Shown in pieces: positions 17,160 through 25,238 of a stretch of DNA of 64,000 nucleotides. The notes under the pieces are model-generated. The model worked only from the letters and a program-made list of their open reading frames with translations, made no database searches and was not told the DNA's origin. Made by a program: the position numbers and the translations under genes. The stretch lies in the NCBI RefSeq assembly GCF_003570705.1, contig NZ_QWVT01000001.1:1-64000 (forward strand), in the 5' to 3' direction. This stretch comes from Mesobacillus zeae. GTDB taxonomy: Bacteria > Bacillota > Bacilli > Bacillales > Cytobacillaceae. Numbering within the stretch: the stretch's first letter is position 1; each line of letters starts with the position of its first letter.

Positions 17160-17630
17160 TTACTCGTCCTCCTCCGTAAATACTGTTGTGTCTGTTTCTA
17201 GGTTGTTAATTGGTTCATAAGCGACATACGTCCGTGTTTCGCGAATCTCCGCCTCTAACATTCCAATTACTGCGAACACGCCCGTCGTTTCCGTCTTGAA
17301 CGATTGCGATAACGAAAAAGACCCGATACGTAAGTACCGAGCCCCTAACGGAATCATTTGCTTGTCGTTCAGCAAGCGTTCGATCGCCTGCATTTTAGTC
17401 AAGCAGTCGAGCTTGCTAGTTCCGAAGTATACTAGTTGATACGTCTGGTCAATGCGGTAACTGGACGCTGTTTCTGTACCCGCCTTACTTCCGACAAGCT
17501 CAATCACCAGCTCAGCCGCCTTGTATGTGTCCGGCATATTCTGCAACTTAAACGTGGCGCCCGGCAGCTCAGGCGCAACAAAATCGCGAATACTTTGAAC
17601 CTCCGTTTTAATGTCCGCCAAACCTACCAC
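17160..17630 (-). CDS. Probable tail terminator/completion protein
   Basis: The 156-residue product lies between the gp10-like and sheath genes, where the tail terminator (XkdJ position) is expected. It is mixed alpha/beta (TFKLQNMPDTYKAAELVIELVG, DQTYQLVYFG, IGMLEAEIRE). The start may be GTG 17630 or, more likely, TTG 17621, which is better spaced from GGCGGGGTGG. It probably caps the tube and joins it to the head. Confidence 0.75.
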   Translation of the reverse strand: MVGLADIKTEVQSIRDFVAPELPGATFKLQNMPDTYKAAELVIELVGSKAGTETASSYRIDQTYQLVYFGTSKLDCLTKMQAIERLLNDKQMIPLGARYLRIGSFSLSQSFKTETTGVFAVIGMLEAEIRETRTYVAYEPINNLETDTTVFTEEDE

Positions 17631-18025
17631 CCCGCCTTCTTAAGTTCGTTCTCTATTTCCTCTTCGAGCCACCGCTGCCATTTTGCCTCGTCCGCCGATT
17701 CGTCTAAGAATTTCTTAACCGTGCCTGACGTCCTAAGCGACTTGCCTCCGGCGTTCTCTTCGTGGATGTAGTAGCCGTAGTTGAATCCTTTTTGCGCAGC
17801 ATTCGCCGTAACGATAACCTTCGAATTGAGCTCCTGCCCTTCAACTTCACCCGCTATTTGCCGACGTAAATTGCCGGTATCTAACGGAGCAATGTCGCGA
17901 GCCTCTCGAACCCAATCGTCCTTTATATCGTCTAGTGCCTGCTTAGCCCCGCGCCCTGCTGCGTCCGGCGACTTTGCGATTAAATTGCGTAGTGGTCCGA
18001 GGTCTAGATCGAAGTCCTTCGCCAT
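17624..18025 (-). CDS. HK97 gp10-like head-tail connector protein (XkdI-like)
   Basis: The 133-residue protein carries the gp10-like signature DIAPLDTGNLRRQI, then YGYYIHEENAGGKSLRTSGTVKKFLDES. Such proteins lie at the head-tail interface. It overlaps both neighbours by a few bases, in the usual order. Confidence 0.83.
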   Translation of the reverse strand: MAKDFDLDLGPLRNLIAKSPDAAGRGAKQALDDIKDDWVREARDIAPLDTGNLRRQIAGEVEGQELNSKVIVTANAAQKGFNYGYYIHEENAGGKSLRTSGTVKKFLDESADEAKWQRWLEEEIENELKKAGW

Positions 18026-18342
18026 TACAAATGCACCGCCGTTAGCGTTGGCTTTCCGTTAATCATGCGGACCGGTTCAATCTTTATCGGAGTACGTCTG
18101 ATCGTCACGCCTAATTCGTTTGTATATTCGATTACGTCGTCATAACGTACGTCCGGGAATTTGTTGAACAGGATTTCCATTCCGCTGACCACTTCGTCGC
18201 CTAGCTGATTTTGTACGACTTGCGTGCGCTCATCTACGCGACATTTTAACGTGAAACTAGTCGGTACGCCACCTTCGCCCCACTCGTCCGGCTCGCCTTT
18301 ACGCTGAATAGTTACGGATTGCTTCATTGGAATCATCGCCAT
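18025..18342 (-). CDS. Head closure protein (XkdH/DUF3599-like)
   Basis: The 105-residue beta-rich protein (VTIQRKGEPDEWGEGG, FNKFPDVRYDDVIEYTNELG) sits between the adaptor and gp10-like genes. This matches head-tail stopper or closure proteins that seal the packaged capsid. Confidence 0.75.
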   Translation of the reverse strand: MAMIPMKQSVTIQRKGEPDEWGEGGVPTSFTLKCRVDERTQVVQNQLGDEVVSGMEILFNKFPDVRYDDVIEYTNELGVTIRRTPIKIEPVRMINGKPTLTAVHL

Positions 18343-18343
18343 G

Positions 18344-18730
18344 TTACAACACCGTCCATTTCATGACGCGTCCTGTCGATAATTCCACGCCGTTCTCTTC
18401 GTTGATGATGTCGATTACTTCCGGTGGGACTAGCGCGTCGAGTCCTTTCTTCGCCCAATCCTTAAATGTAAACGAGATGCCCTTTATCGAGAAGCCCGCG
18501 ACCCCTTGCTGCTGAAGTTTATTAGTATCGTTATATGCGCTCGCCAACACTGCGCCGAAAAGGTAAACGGCTTCGTTCGGAATCGTTAGTCCGCTGAATT
18601 TTCGTGTGAGTGTGCGGCTTGCTACGTTTAATAACGCTGTCTTGCGTGTATCGTCCCCGTCAATAAAGTCCTCGTTGTCTAGCGTGTTAAGCTTGATGTA
18701 TTCCGTTGCCACTAATAAATCCCACTCCAT
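18344..18730 (-). CDS. Head-tail adaptor protein (YqbG/gp6-like)
   Basis: The 128-residue helical protein (ALLNVASRTLTRKFSGLTIPNEAVYLFGAVLASAY) has the fold pattern of gp6/gp15-type adaptors that dock below the portal. A C-terminal amphipathic part follows FSIKGISFTFKDWA. Confidence 0.75.
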   Translation of the reverse strand: MEWDLLVATEYIKLNTLDNEDFIDGDDTRKTALLNVASRTLTRKFSGLTIPNEAVYLFGAVLASAYNDTNKLQQQGVAGFSIKGISFTFKDWAKKGLDALVPPEVIDIINEENGVELSTGRVMKWTVL

Positions 18731-18742
18731 AAAATCGCCTCC

Positions 18743-18967
18743 TTATTTTCCGGAGGTTTTCTTCGCAGGAGCTTTAGGTTTCGGCTTCGGCGTTTCCTCC
18801 GCTTTTGGTTCGGCTTTCGCCTCTGCGACGCGCTGTGCGTCTGAGATATTCGATAACACTTCGATCGTTGCTTCGTCCTCAGTAGCGTAGCGACCGTCGT
18901 TAAACTTCTTAAATTCGCCATCTACGTAAAAGCCGAGCTCTTTATATTGCGATTTAAATTCTGCCAT
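18743..18967 (-). CDS. Small head-region protein with Lys/Pro-rich tail
   Basis: This encodes 74 residues from ATG 18967 (AGGCGGTGA lies 8 nt upstream, overlapping a weaker GTG at 18976). The N-terminus (FKSQYKELGFYVDGEFKKF) is followed by a basic, low-complexity tail rich in Lys, Pro and Ala. Small proteins of this kind follow capsid genes in many Firmicute phages. The function is unknown. Confidence 0.7.
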   Translation of the reverse strand: MAEFKSQYKELGFYVDGEFKKFNDGRYATEDEATIEVLSNISDAQRVAEAKAEPKAEETPKPKPKAPAKKTSGK

Positions 18968-18986
18968 GTACTTCACCGCCTAATTA

Positions 18987-19011
18987 GAAAAGCCCGCAGA
19001 AACCTGCGAGC
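18987..19011 (-). terminator. Intrinsic terminator after the major capsid gene
   Basis: GCTCGCAG and CTGCGGGC (19011-19004 with 18999-18992) form an 8-bp stem with one wobble or mismatch and a GTTT loop, followed by TTTTC on the minus strand. It should lower transcription of downstream connector genes relative to the capsid gene. Confidence 0.7.
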
Positions 19012-19023
19012 CGTTAGTTTGAA

Positions 19024-20112
19024 TTAGTTAAGTCCTTTAAGACGTCCATGAGCTTTTTCTTGTTGGAATTCAAGCGTGTACTCGCCAACAAGCATACCGA
19101 CTGTGTAATCGCCTTTTTCACCCATGTATTTGTGAAAGAATTCGCGACCAACTAATGGACGAATAGCCATACGGTTAGCATCAACGAAAAGTAACTCGTC
19201 AGCAGCCAGGTTGTTGTTCAACGCAATTTCAAATTGACCGAAGTCATTTACAAGCGTATCAACTACTTCACCACGAGAATTTTCAGAACGGCTGATTTGT
19301 ACTTTGTTTGTATCAAGCGCAGACAATTTACGTTTTTGTTTCGCGCCTACGATTACTTTGTAGTTTCCGCCAGTAGCGAATCCGCCAGCTTCGTAGATTG
19401 ATTGACCAAGGTTCGTGATAGCGTCAAGTGAAATCGCGCCAGCAACGTTAGTGACATTAGTTTGAATGAACTGACGAACACCTTTCATTTGGCGGATTTG
19501 ACCGTTTTCATATTGAACGCCGTTGATAAGCGCTTTTTCTAATTGCAACGCAAGCTCAACTTGTTTCTTTTGTTTTTCGTACTCGTAAAGATCGCCAATT
19601 CCGTACTGTTGAACGGCTTGTGCAGTACCGGAGATTTCAACAGAGTCGTCAAAAATTTGCGTTTTGTTAGACTTAGCAACACGTGCTTTGTATCGAGCTC
19701 CACGTACGTCTGATCCTTCTGCACCTTCTACGAATTGTACTTCGATTTTAGCAGCGTCAGCGATTGCAGCGGCAGTAGTTCCAGCATAACCGCGCGTAAC
19801 AGTTAATGTTTTAGTTCCCGTGGTAATAGCAGTAACTAACAGTAATTCTTCGCCGATTTTAACAACGTGGCCTACGCGGAATGGCTCTACGTCTGCAACT
19901 ACAACAGCAGTATCGGATACAAGCTTAGCGCCTGCTACAGTAGATTCGTCAGCATACATTTCATCTTCGAACCATTGGTGAGTAGTTTGCGTAACTGGTG
20001 CAGCGAATCCTAACATGTTAAGTAGTGGGGTTTGGTGTTGGTTAAGCAATAGAATCTCATCTACTACCGATTGTTTTTTGCCGATTAAACTCGCATCATA
20101 AATTTTAGCCAT
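19024..20112 (-). CDS. Major capsid protein (SU10/DUF5309 type)
   Basis: The 362-residue protein begins AKIYDASLIGKKQSVVDEIL and contains DSVEISGTAQAVQQYGIGDLYEYE and HKYMGEKGDYTVGMLVGEYTLEFQQ, the pattern of the SU10/DUF5309 branch of HK97-fold capsids. A Ser/Thr-rich beta insertion (about 75-130) may be a surface or decoration loop. It lies between scaffold and adaptor genes and uses more A/T-ending codons than its neighbours, as highly expressed capsid genes often do. Confidence 0.92.
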   Translation of the reverse strand: MAKIYDASLIGKKQSVVDEILLLNQHQTPLLNMLGFAAPVTQTTHQWFEDEMYADESTVAGAKLVSDTAVVVADVEPFRVGHVVKIGEELLLVTAITTGTKTLTVTRGYAGTTAAAIADAAKIEVQFVEGAEGSDVRGARYKARVAKSNKTQIFDDSVEISGTAQAVQQYGIGDLYEYEKQKKQVELALQLEKALINGVQYENGQIRQMKGVRQFIQTNVTNVAGAISLDAITNLGQSIYEAGGFATGGNYKVIVGAKQKRKLSALDTNKVQISRSENSRGEVVDTLVNDFGQFEIALNNNLAADELLFVDANRMAIRPLVGREFFHKYMGEKGDYTVGMLVGEYTLEFQQEKAHGRLKGLN

Positions 20113-20149
20113 TTTATAATTTCCTCCTGAGTGTTTGTTTTTTTGTACT

Positions 20150-20180
20150 AAAAAAGACGCGTCAATTTTTTGACAGCGTC
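20150..20180 (-). terminator. Terminator between scaffold and capsid genes
   Basis: GACGC-T-GTCAA pairs with TTGACGCGTC (20180-20170 with 20165-20156, one bulged base), followed by six Ts. It lies between scaffold and capsid genes with no room for a full promoter after it, so partial read-through or an overlapping promoter must supply capsid mRNA. Confidence 0.75.
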
Positions 20181-20184
20181 CATA

Positions 20185-20892
20185 CTACTTGTTCAGTTCG
20201 GCCTTCAGAGTTGCGTAGGCCATCTTATCCTCAATACGTCCGCTCTTACGTGCTTTTTCCGCAGCATCGTGTAGCAACTGCTCGGCTGTCTTGTCGGTGC
20301 GCTCTGGAGTTCCGTTCGTCGGCTCTCCGATAGCTGTCGGTTGTTTCTTCGCAAGCAAAAACGGTTTATTGTCAACGAGCGCCTTAATCGCGTCATCCAT
20401 TCCGACTACTTTTCCGTCCTCGTCGATTGTCACGGCCGATAAATCTGCGAGGCTGAATGCGTCATCGATATAGGCGACTTGATTGCTCGTAGCAACCTTA
20501 ATAAATTCCGTGCGGATTTTTTCCGCTTTCATACTTTCGCGAGTGGCCTCGAGTTCAGCCGATAGTGCCGATTTTTCTGCCTCGAATTTTTTCGCGATTT
20601 CTGCTAAGCGTTCTTTTTCGCTAAGTTCGGCAAGGCGTTTTTCTTCGAGTTGCTTTTCATACTCGCTCGCCTTCGTTTTGATTTCGTCGTAGTCCGCATA
20701 CTTGTCGAGTTTCTTTTTCTCGCGTGCAATACGGTCAGCTACAATTTTATCTAGTTCTTCTTGCGTAAATGTTTTCGGTGCTGGTGTTGGTTCCTTAGGC
20801 GCGGCCGGTGGTTCTGTTGGTTCTACTGGCTCCGTTGGATCTTCACCTGCGAAGTGTTGTAAGTCTAAACGTAATAATTTGCGTTGTTCCAT
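20185..20892 (-). CDS. Capsid scaffolding protein (DUF4355-like)
   Basis: The 235-residue protein opens with LLRLDLQHFAG, a hallmark of Firmicute phage scaffolds. A Pro/Glu-rich linker, a long coiled coil (about 42-130) and a basic C-terminus that would bind the capsid follow. It lies just before the capsid gene. Confidence 0.87.
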   Translation of the reverse strand: MEQRKLLRLDLQHFAGEDPTEPVEPTEPPAAPKEPTPAPKTFTQEELDKIVADRIAREKKKLDKYADYDEIKTKASEYEKQLEEKRLAELSEKERLAEIAKKFEAEKSALSAELEATRESMKAEKIRTEFIKVATSNQVAYIDDAFSLADLSAVTIDEDGKVVGMDDAIKALVDNKPFLLAKKQPTAIGEPTNGTPERTDKTAEQLLHDAAEKARKSGRIEDKMAYATLKAELNK

Positions 20893-21001
20893 TTTCGTAC
20901 CTCCGCGTTTAAGGTCATACGTGGACCATAGATTTTTTCAGCCGAAAGTTTAACGCCGTTTCGTAAGGCATAAAAAAGACGCCGACTATAAAAGCCAAGC
21001 G

Positions 21002-21877
21002 CTAGTTAACGTTATTAAGTTTCTTTAAATCGTCTGGTAATCGGTCGGGCCTACGCACAGGTGATACTACATGGGCACATCGGGGATGAAATATCTCGTT
21101 CCTCGGTAGATTTCCGATGTAAGGATAATTGCCTGGCGCATCAGGCGTCAGCTTCACGATTTTGCCTTCCCAATTTCGGCAAGCATCCTTCGCGCCGTGC
21201 CTCGAAATCACTCCGTATTGAACATCGCGTCCTACCGCCTCGTTAATCGTCGATTCCTTGTGCGCCTCCATCATCTTAGTCCGCACTAACATATCCGTAT
21301 ACTTTGCCAACTTCCAACGGCCCCCGCTCGCATCGATTATCGACGTGTCCGCCGCATCTCCGAGTTGCTTTCGTATTCTTTTCGTCAAATCTCGGCGTAG
21401 TGTAGCCGTACCACTCACACCTTGCGCCATATGAGCACGCATCATTTCCGACGTTGCTGTACGGACTGCCGCTCGCGTTCGGCGTTCTACGTTTTGAGTC
21501 ACCGCGAGTAAATCCGCTTGCGTGTCGGCAATGGCTGCCTTGACAAGTTCCTTGTTCATACGATTAAACTTGACGATATTAGTCGCTTCCTGCAGTGTCG
21601 ACGCAAGCCCTAGCGCATAGATTGCGTCAGCCGAACCTTGCGTGACAGCTTTCGTTAGCGCTTCGCCAGTCCACTCCGCCGTGAATCCGTTTAGCTCTTT
21701 CAACGTTGCCGCTATGTGTGCCTGTACCGCCAGTATTGAGGCACGTTCGAAATCCGAAAGCATTAGCGAATTAAGTTGCGCTTGGATATTCGTCAATGCA
21801 CGCTCGTAGGCGCTGACTAGCTTTCGCACATCGTAGTCGTAATTGGGGCGAGGTGGCTCGCGAAATTCATTGGCCAT
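21002..21877 (-). CDS. Phage minor head (Mu F/SPP1 gp7-like) protein
   Basis: The 291-residue mostly helical protein ends in ACRNWEGKIVKL and NEIFHPRCAHVVSPV, the conserved HPRC-containing tail of minor capsid proteins of the Phage_min_cap2/Mu F group. These join portal and capsid and may enter the host with the DNA. It directly follows the portal gene. Confidence 0.86.
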   Translation of the reverse strand: MANEFREPPRPNYDYDVRKLVSAYERALTNIQAQLNSLMLSDFERASILAVQAHIAATLKELNGFTAEWTGEALTKAVTQGSADAIYALGLASTLQEATNIVKFNRMNKELVKAAIADTQADLLAVTQNVERRTRAAVRTATSEMMRAHMAQGVSGTATLRRDLTKRIRKQLGDAADTSIIDASGGRWKLAKYTDMLVRTKMMEAHKESTINEAVGRDVQYGVISRHGAKDACRNWEGKIVKLTPDAPGNYPYIGNLPRNEIFHPRCAHVVSPVRRPDRLPDDLKKLNNVN

Positions 21878-23421
21878 TACGCACCAATCCCTTTGTCCAC
21901 GTTAAATATCGAAGCATCGACCGTGCCAATCGCCGCCTTTTCATCTTTCTCAATACGTCGCGTGATTTCCGTGGCCTTGTCGTCGTCTACTTCGTCAAGC
22001 GACTTGATAGCTGACTGTACGTCTAGCGTAGGTTTTCCTCCAGTACGAAGTTGCGCTATTTCCGCTTCTTCTTTGAGATTCTTCGGAAGGCCATCTTTCC
22101 AAATAACCGTAGGATATACGTCTTCTCCGGAATATTCTCCGAACTCCTTATCGAATAAGTAGCACGTCCATAGTGCATCTCTAATCGCTTTATCATAGTG
22201 ATTGCGGATTCTTTTCACCTTGCTCAATATCGGCAAGAATCGCGCTTTAATCGAACCACTATCCGTATGGCTCGTTCCTGTCCCGCCGGAGTTGCCGCCA
22301 CTTACTGTTGTTCCGAATAGCCATTGCGGCGTTTCGCTCATTTGGAAAATATACGAAAGCAAGAAGTCCATTTCCTTGAATACGGAATCAAGCTGACCGT
22401 TCCACGTAACTGCCCCAGGCGTTGCGTCTTCTTTCGTAATAGGTATATATTTACCGCCGAAACTAGTGCTATTCGCCATCGGTCCCTCAATATCTGGGCC
22501 GTAAAAAGTCGGATCAGCGTGCTTCTGCAGAATATAAGATAGCGCCGTTACGCAATCCTCTAACGCGTGCAATGCGCTCGCGATGGTTTCGATAAATCCT
22601 CCGCCTTGCCAATCGTCATCTACCGACGTGTACGGAATATGGAATACCGGAATATGAGGAAGCCCTGTCGCCACGACATCGGTTTTGCGGCCTGTCGCTA
22701 CCTTTTCGCCAATCGTGTATAGCGTAATAGGAACGCCAAACTGATTGTTGACTCCGACTTCCGGGAGCTGGTGTAAACGATAGCGTTCATAAATAATAAA
22801 TCCTGGCACATGTCGCTCAACGTTCAAGAACGGAATCTCTGTTTTACGGGTCTCGACCCATTCGATTGTAGCGATATTTACCGCCTTAAATTGCTTAACG
22901 TTACCGTCCGCTGTTTCCGGAAAAACTGTCTCAGCGTTTACATGTTCGATAATCGGCTCCATCGAAATGTCTGCGATATACTGAGCGAATGCTTCCGGCG
23001 ATAATACGCTTTGAACCTCCGATAAGTCTTGGCGTCTACCATAGCGAACTTTAATAAAAGAATCGCCGCGATATCCGTTAGCCGTTGTACTTTCGTAAAT
23101 AATCGTATTTAAATCGTTCTCCTCTACGTACTTATTTAGCGCCTTTTGTTCCGGCGAATCGTCTGGCTTGCCTGCTTCGTAAATCGGACGGTCACCAACG
23201 AGCATGTCGGCCGGTTTCATTACCAGGATTCTAGCGAGATTTATCGCGATATATAGTCGGTCTAGTTGTACTTGTTGTGGCGTTCCGTCAAGTAATGCGC
23301 GAACTCGATCGTAAACTTCCCACTGCTTTCCGTCATAATACTTTTTCATTCGCTTGTATTTTGCGATACGTTCGATGTCTGCTTCCGGCGGAAACTGACC
23401 GCCTTCGTAAAATATCGTCAC
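21877..23421 (-). CDS. Portal protein
   Basis: The 514-residue protein has the SPP1 gp6-like portal layout: N-terminal RIAKYKRMKKYYDGKQW, LARILVMKPADMLVGD, FHIPYTSVDDDWQGGGFIE and the stem/crown region AIRDALWTCYLF. It forms the dodecameric DNA gate. It is placed between a methyltransferase and the minor head gene, overlapping both. Confidence 0.92.
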   Translation of the reverse strand: MTIFYEGGQFPPEADIERIAKYKRMKKYYDGKQWEVYDRVRALLDGTPQQVQLDRLYIAINLARILVMKPADMLVGDRPIYEAGKPDDSPEQKALNKYVEENDLNTIIYESTTANGYRGDSFIKVRYGRRQDLSEVQSVLSPEAFAQYIADISMEPIIEHVNAETVFPETADGNVKQFKAVNIATIEWVETRKTEIPFLNVERHVPGFIIYERYRLHQLPEVGVNNQFGVPITLYTIGEKVATGRKTDVVATGLPHIPVFHIPYTSVDDDWQGGGFIETIASALHALEDCVTALSYILQKHADPTFYGPDIEGPMANSTSFGGKYIPITKEDATPGAVTWNGQLDSVFKEMDFLLSYIFQMSETPQWLFGTTVSGGNSGGTGTSHTDSGSIKARFLPILSKVKRIRNHYDKAIRDALWTCYLFDKEFGEYSGEDVYPTVIWKDGLPKNLKEEAEIAQLRTGGKPTLDVQSAIKSLDEVDDDKATEITRRIEKDEKAAIGTVDASIFNVDKGIGA

Positions 23422-24353
23422 ATTAGCGCCTCCTTTCTCGCTTCTTGTATGCGTTTATTTGCTATGTCGACGTAATCTGATTCGCGTTCGATTCCGATAA
23501 AATTACGACAGGTATTAATCGCCGCGACCACTGTACTTCCGCTACCTGCCGTTAAATCTACTACCGTGTCGCCCTCATTGCTGAACGTTTTTATTAAATC
23601 TTCGAGCAGTAGTACAGGTTTTTGCGTCGGATGGTATCCGTCGTAATCCTTTTTATATCTTAGGATGTTACTCTTATACTTTCCGCCTTCCCAAAGATTG
23701 AACACACTGTCGAATCGCTTATCTATTTCTCGTAACTCGGTGTATGTTTTAAATCCGTCCATTTTGTTGATATTGAACACGTTAATTAACTCGTCGTAAG
23801 TCCTTTCGGTACATAGACCGTACTGCGTGCTTGTGACGTAAAAGGTGTGCTCCGCTCTGCGATGACCTAGCGTATCGTTTATCTGTTTTAACGTCAGCCC
23901 AATATACTCCAACACGTGCGTAAAGTATGATCTTAAGGGATGTACTCCTTCTATGTCATGCGTTTTACTAAATACGAGTATGTCCTCGTAGTAACTGACA
24001 GGCGCTTTTTTAGCGATTAAACTATTAGCGAAGTGATCTTTCTCCCACACCATACGGTATGAAAACGGTACATTAGGAGTGGCTTCGTTTATAAGCCTAC
24101 TAGTGTAAGGTTCTTGGCTGAATAAGACCATTTTTCCGTTCTTGCGTAGAATACGGTTAGCTATTGCGTAAACGTCTTTCGGGTCAATCGCAAAATCCCA
24201 GGAAGTTTTATTTCCTCCCCAACCGTCAAGCATTGCGCCGTTCATCGTACCGTAGGGTAAGTCCGTTAGTATTAAGTCAACGCTACCGCTTTCTATACGC
24301 TTACTCACTTCGAGGCAGTCGCCTTGCGTTACTTTATTTAGAAGTTCCGTCAA
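23418..24353 (-). CDS. DNA N-methyltransferase (adenine or N4-cytosine)
   Basis: The 311-residue enzyme has catalytic motif IV as DLPY (31-34), a C-terminal motif I VVDLTAGSGSTVVA (about 264-277) and HPTQKP (241-246), an order typical of beta-class MTases. An insertion (about 139-220) with LRSYF, RRAEHTF and YGLCTERTYDEL is shared with the second methyltransferase at 33.2-34.2 kb and may be the target-recognition part. It starts at TTG after GGAGGCGG. No restriction partner is visible, so it probably protects phage DNA or marks it. Confidence 0.87.
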   Translation of the reverse strand: MTELLNKVTQGDCLEVSKRIESGSVDLILTDLPYGTMNGAMLDGWGGNKTSWDFAIDPKDVYAIANRILRKNGKMVLFSQEPYTSRLINEATPNVPFSYRMVWEKDHFANSLIAKKAPVSYYEDILVFSKTHDIEGVHPLRSYFTHVLEYIGLTLKQINDTLGHRRAEHTFYVTSTQYGLCTERTYDELINVFNINKMDGFKTYTELREIDKRFDSVFNLWEGGKYKSNILRYKKDYDGYHPTQKPVLLLEDLIKTFSNEGDTVVDLTAGSGSTVVAAINTCRNFIGIERESDYVDIANKRIQEARKEALM

Positions 24354-25120
24354 ACTACCGCCTCCTTTTCGTTATAGTTTCGTATAAATTCCTCAAAGTC
24401 TGACTCTGTGGCGTGTACTCCGTATTGCTTATGAAACTCCTTATGCAGCGATCGCCCTATCGGATAGCCTTTAATATTTTCGTGTTTTTGCTTTATTAAT
24501 TCGAATAAAGATGCGATTTCTTCGACGGTGTAGTCCGAAACTTTCTTATGCTTCAGTAGACCAAGTTCCGCTATAGATTCGTCACGTATTTCGTTAAACG
24601 CCTTCGTATGATGCACGTCTAAATTTTTATGACGCATGCCGGTAACTACACACGTAAACCTCGTACTTTGTAAACACTCCATACGCCATTCAAATGTCGC
24701 AGTACGTAAGTGTTCATTTAGGCTCGTTACTCCGCCCTTCCATAACGGGTGCTCGTCTAAGGGTTTCGCCCACTTATTGACGCGCTCTTGCTTAGTGAAC
24801 TCAGGAGCCCCGCAATGTTTGCGTATTGGTATGGCGTGTTTATGCAATTGCTTCGCTATGTGTTTACTACTACAGCCGACTTCCTCCGCTATATCGCGTG
24901 TGCTACGTTTTTTATCTACGTACTCTATGCGTAACCATTCAGAATCTACGTTATAACTTGGTTGCTGTCTTCGCGTAATACCTTCCTCTTTTAATCGCGT
25001 AAGTATCGTTTTCTTGGCTACGTCGTAATGTTTTCCGATAGCCTCTGCGGTCATACCGGAATTGTATTTCTCTGCTATTTCCTTCGCAGGTAAATCTATT
25101 CGGTTGTGCGCTTTTCGCAT
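24350..25120 (-). CDS. HNH endonuclease with HTH domains (homing-type)
   Basis: In this 256-residue protein, two helix-turn-helix-like segments (about 10-50 and 70-98, SGMTAEAIGKHYDVAKKTIL and STRDIAEEVGCSSKHIAKQL) precede an HNH-like core: CVVTGMRHKNLDVHHTKAF (His170/171) and GRSLHKEFHKQYG near the C-terminus. The HTH repeats plus HNH suit a free-standing homing endonuclease. Between terL and portal it could instead assist packaging, as some terminase-linked HNH proteins do. Confidence 0.8.
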   Translation of the reverse strand: MRKAHNRIDLPAKEIAEKYNSGMTAEAIGKHYDVAKKTILTRLKEEGITRRQQPSYNVDSEWLRIEYVDKKRSTRDIAEEVGCSSKHIAKQLHKHAIPIRKHCGAPEFTKQERVNKWAKPLDEHPLWKGGVTSLNEHLRTATFEWRMECLQSTRFTCVVTGMRHKNLDVHHTKAFNEIRDESIAELGLLKHKKVSDYTVEEIASLFELIKQKHENIKGYPIGRSLHKEFHKQYGVHATESDFEEFIRNYNEKEAVV

Positions 25121-25152
25121 AAAACCACTCCTCGTTGTGATTTCTCGGCATT

Positions 25153-25222
25153 AAAAAAGACCGAAAGCGCACCGAGATATGCGCTTATCAGAACGGCTCA
25201 TGACTTCCGTTCCTATTCGGTC
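25153..25222 (-). terminator. Three-way-junction terminator after terL
   Basis: On the minus strand, three perfect helices form a three-way junction followed by six Ts: P1 GACCGA/TCGGTC (25222-25217 with 25164-25159), P3 GAACGG/CCGTTC (25212-25207 with 25196-25191) and P2 AAGCGCA/TGCGCTT (25186-25180 with 25171-25165). The T-tract is 25158-25153. It starts 16 nt after the terL stop. A three-helix shape is unusual for a simple terminator. Confidence 0.75.
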
Positions 25223-25238
25223 AGTAAAAATTATTAAG

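Noticed and set aside
20970-21001. Possible terminator after the minor head gene
   Set aside because: There is a T-run, but the stem needs several wobble pairs and is too weak to claim.
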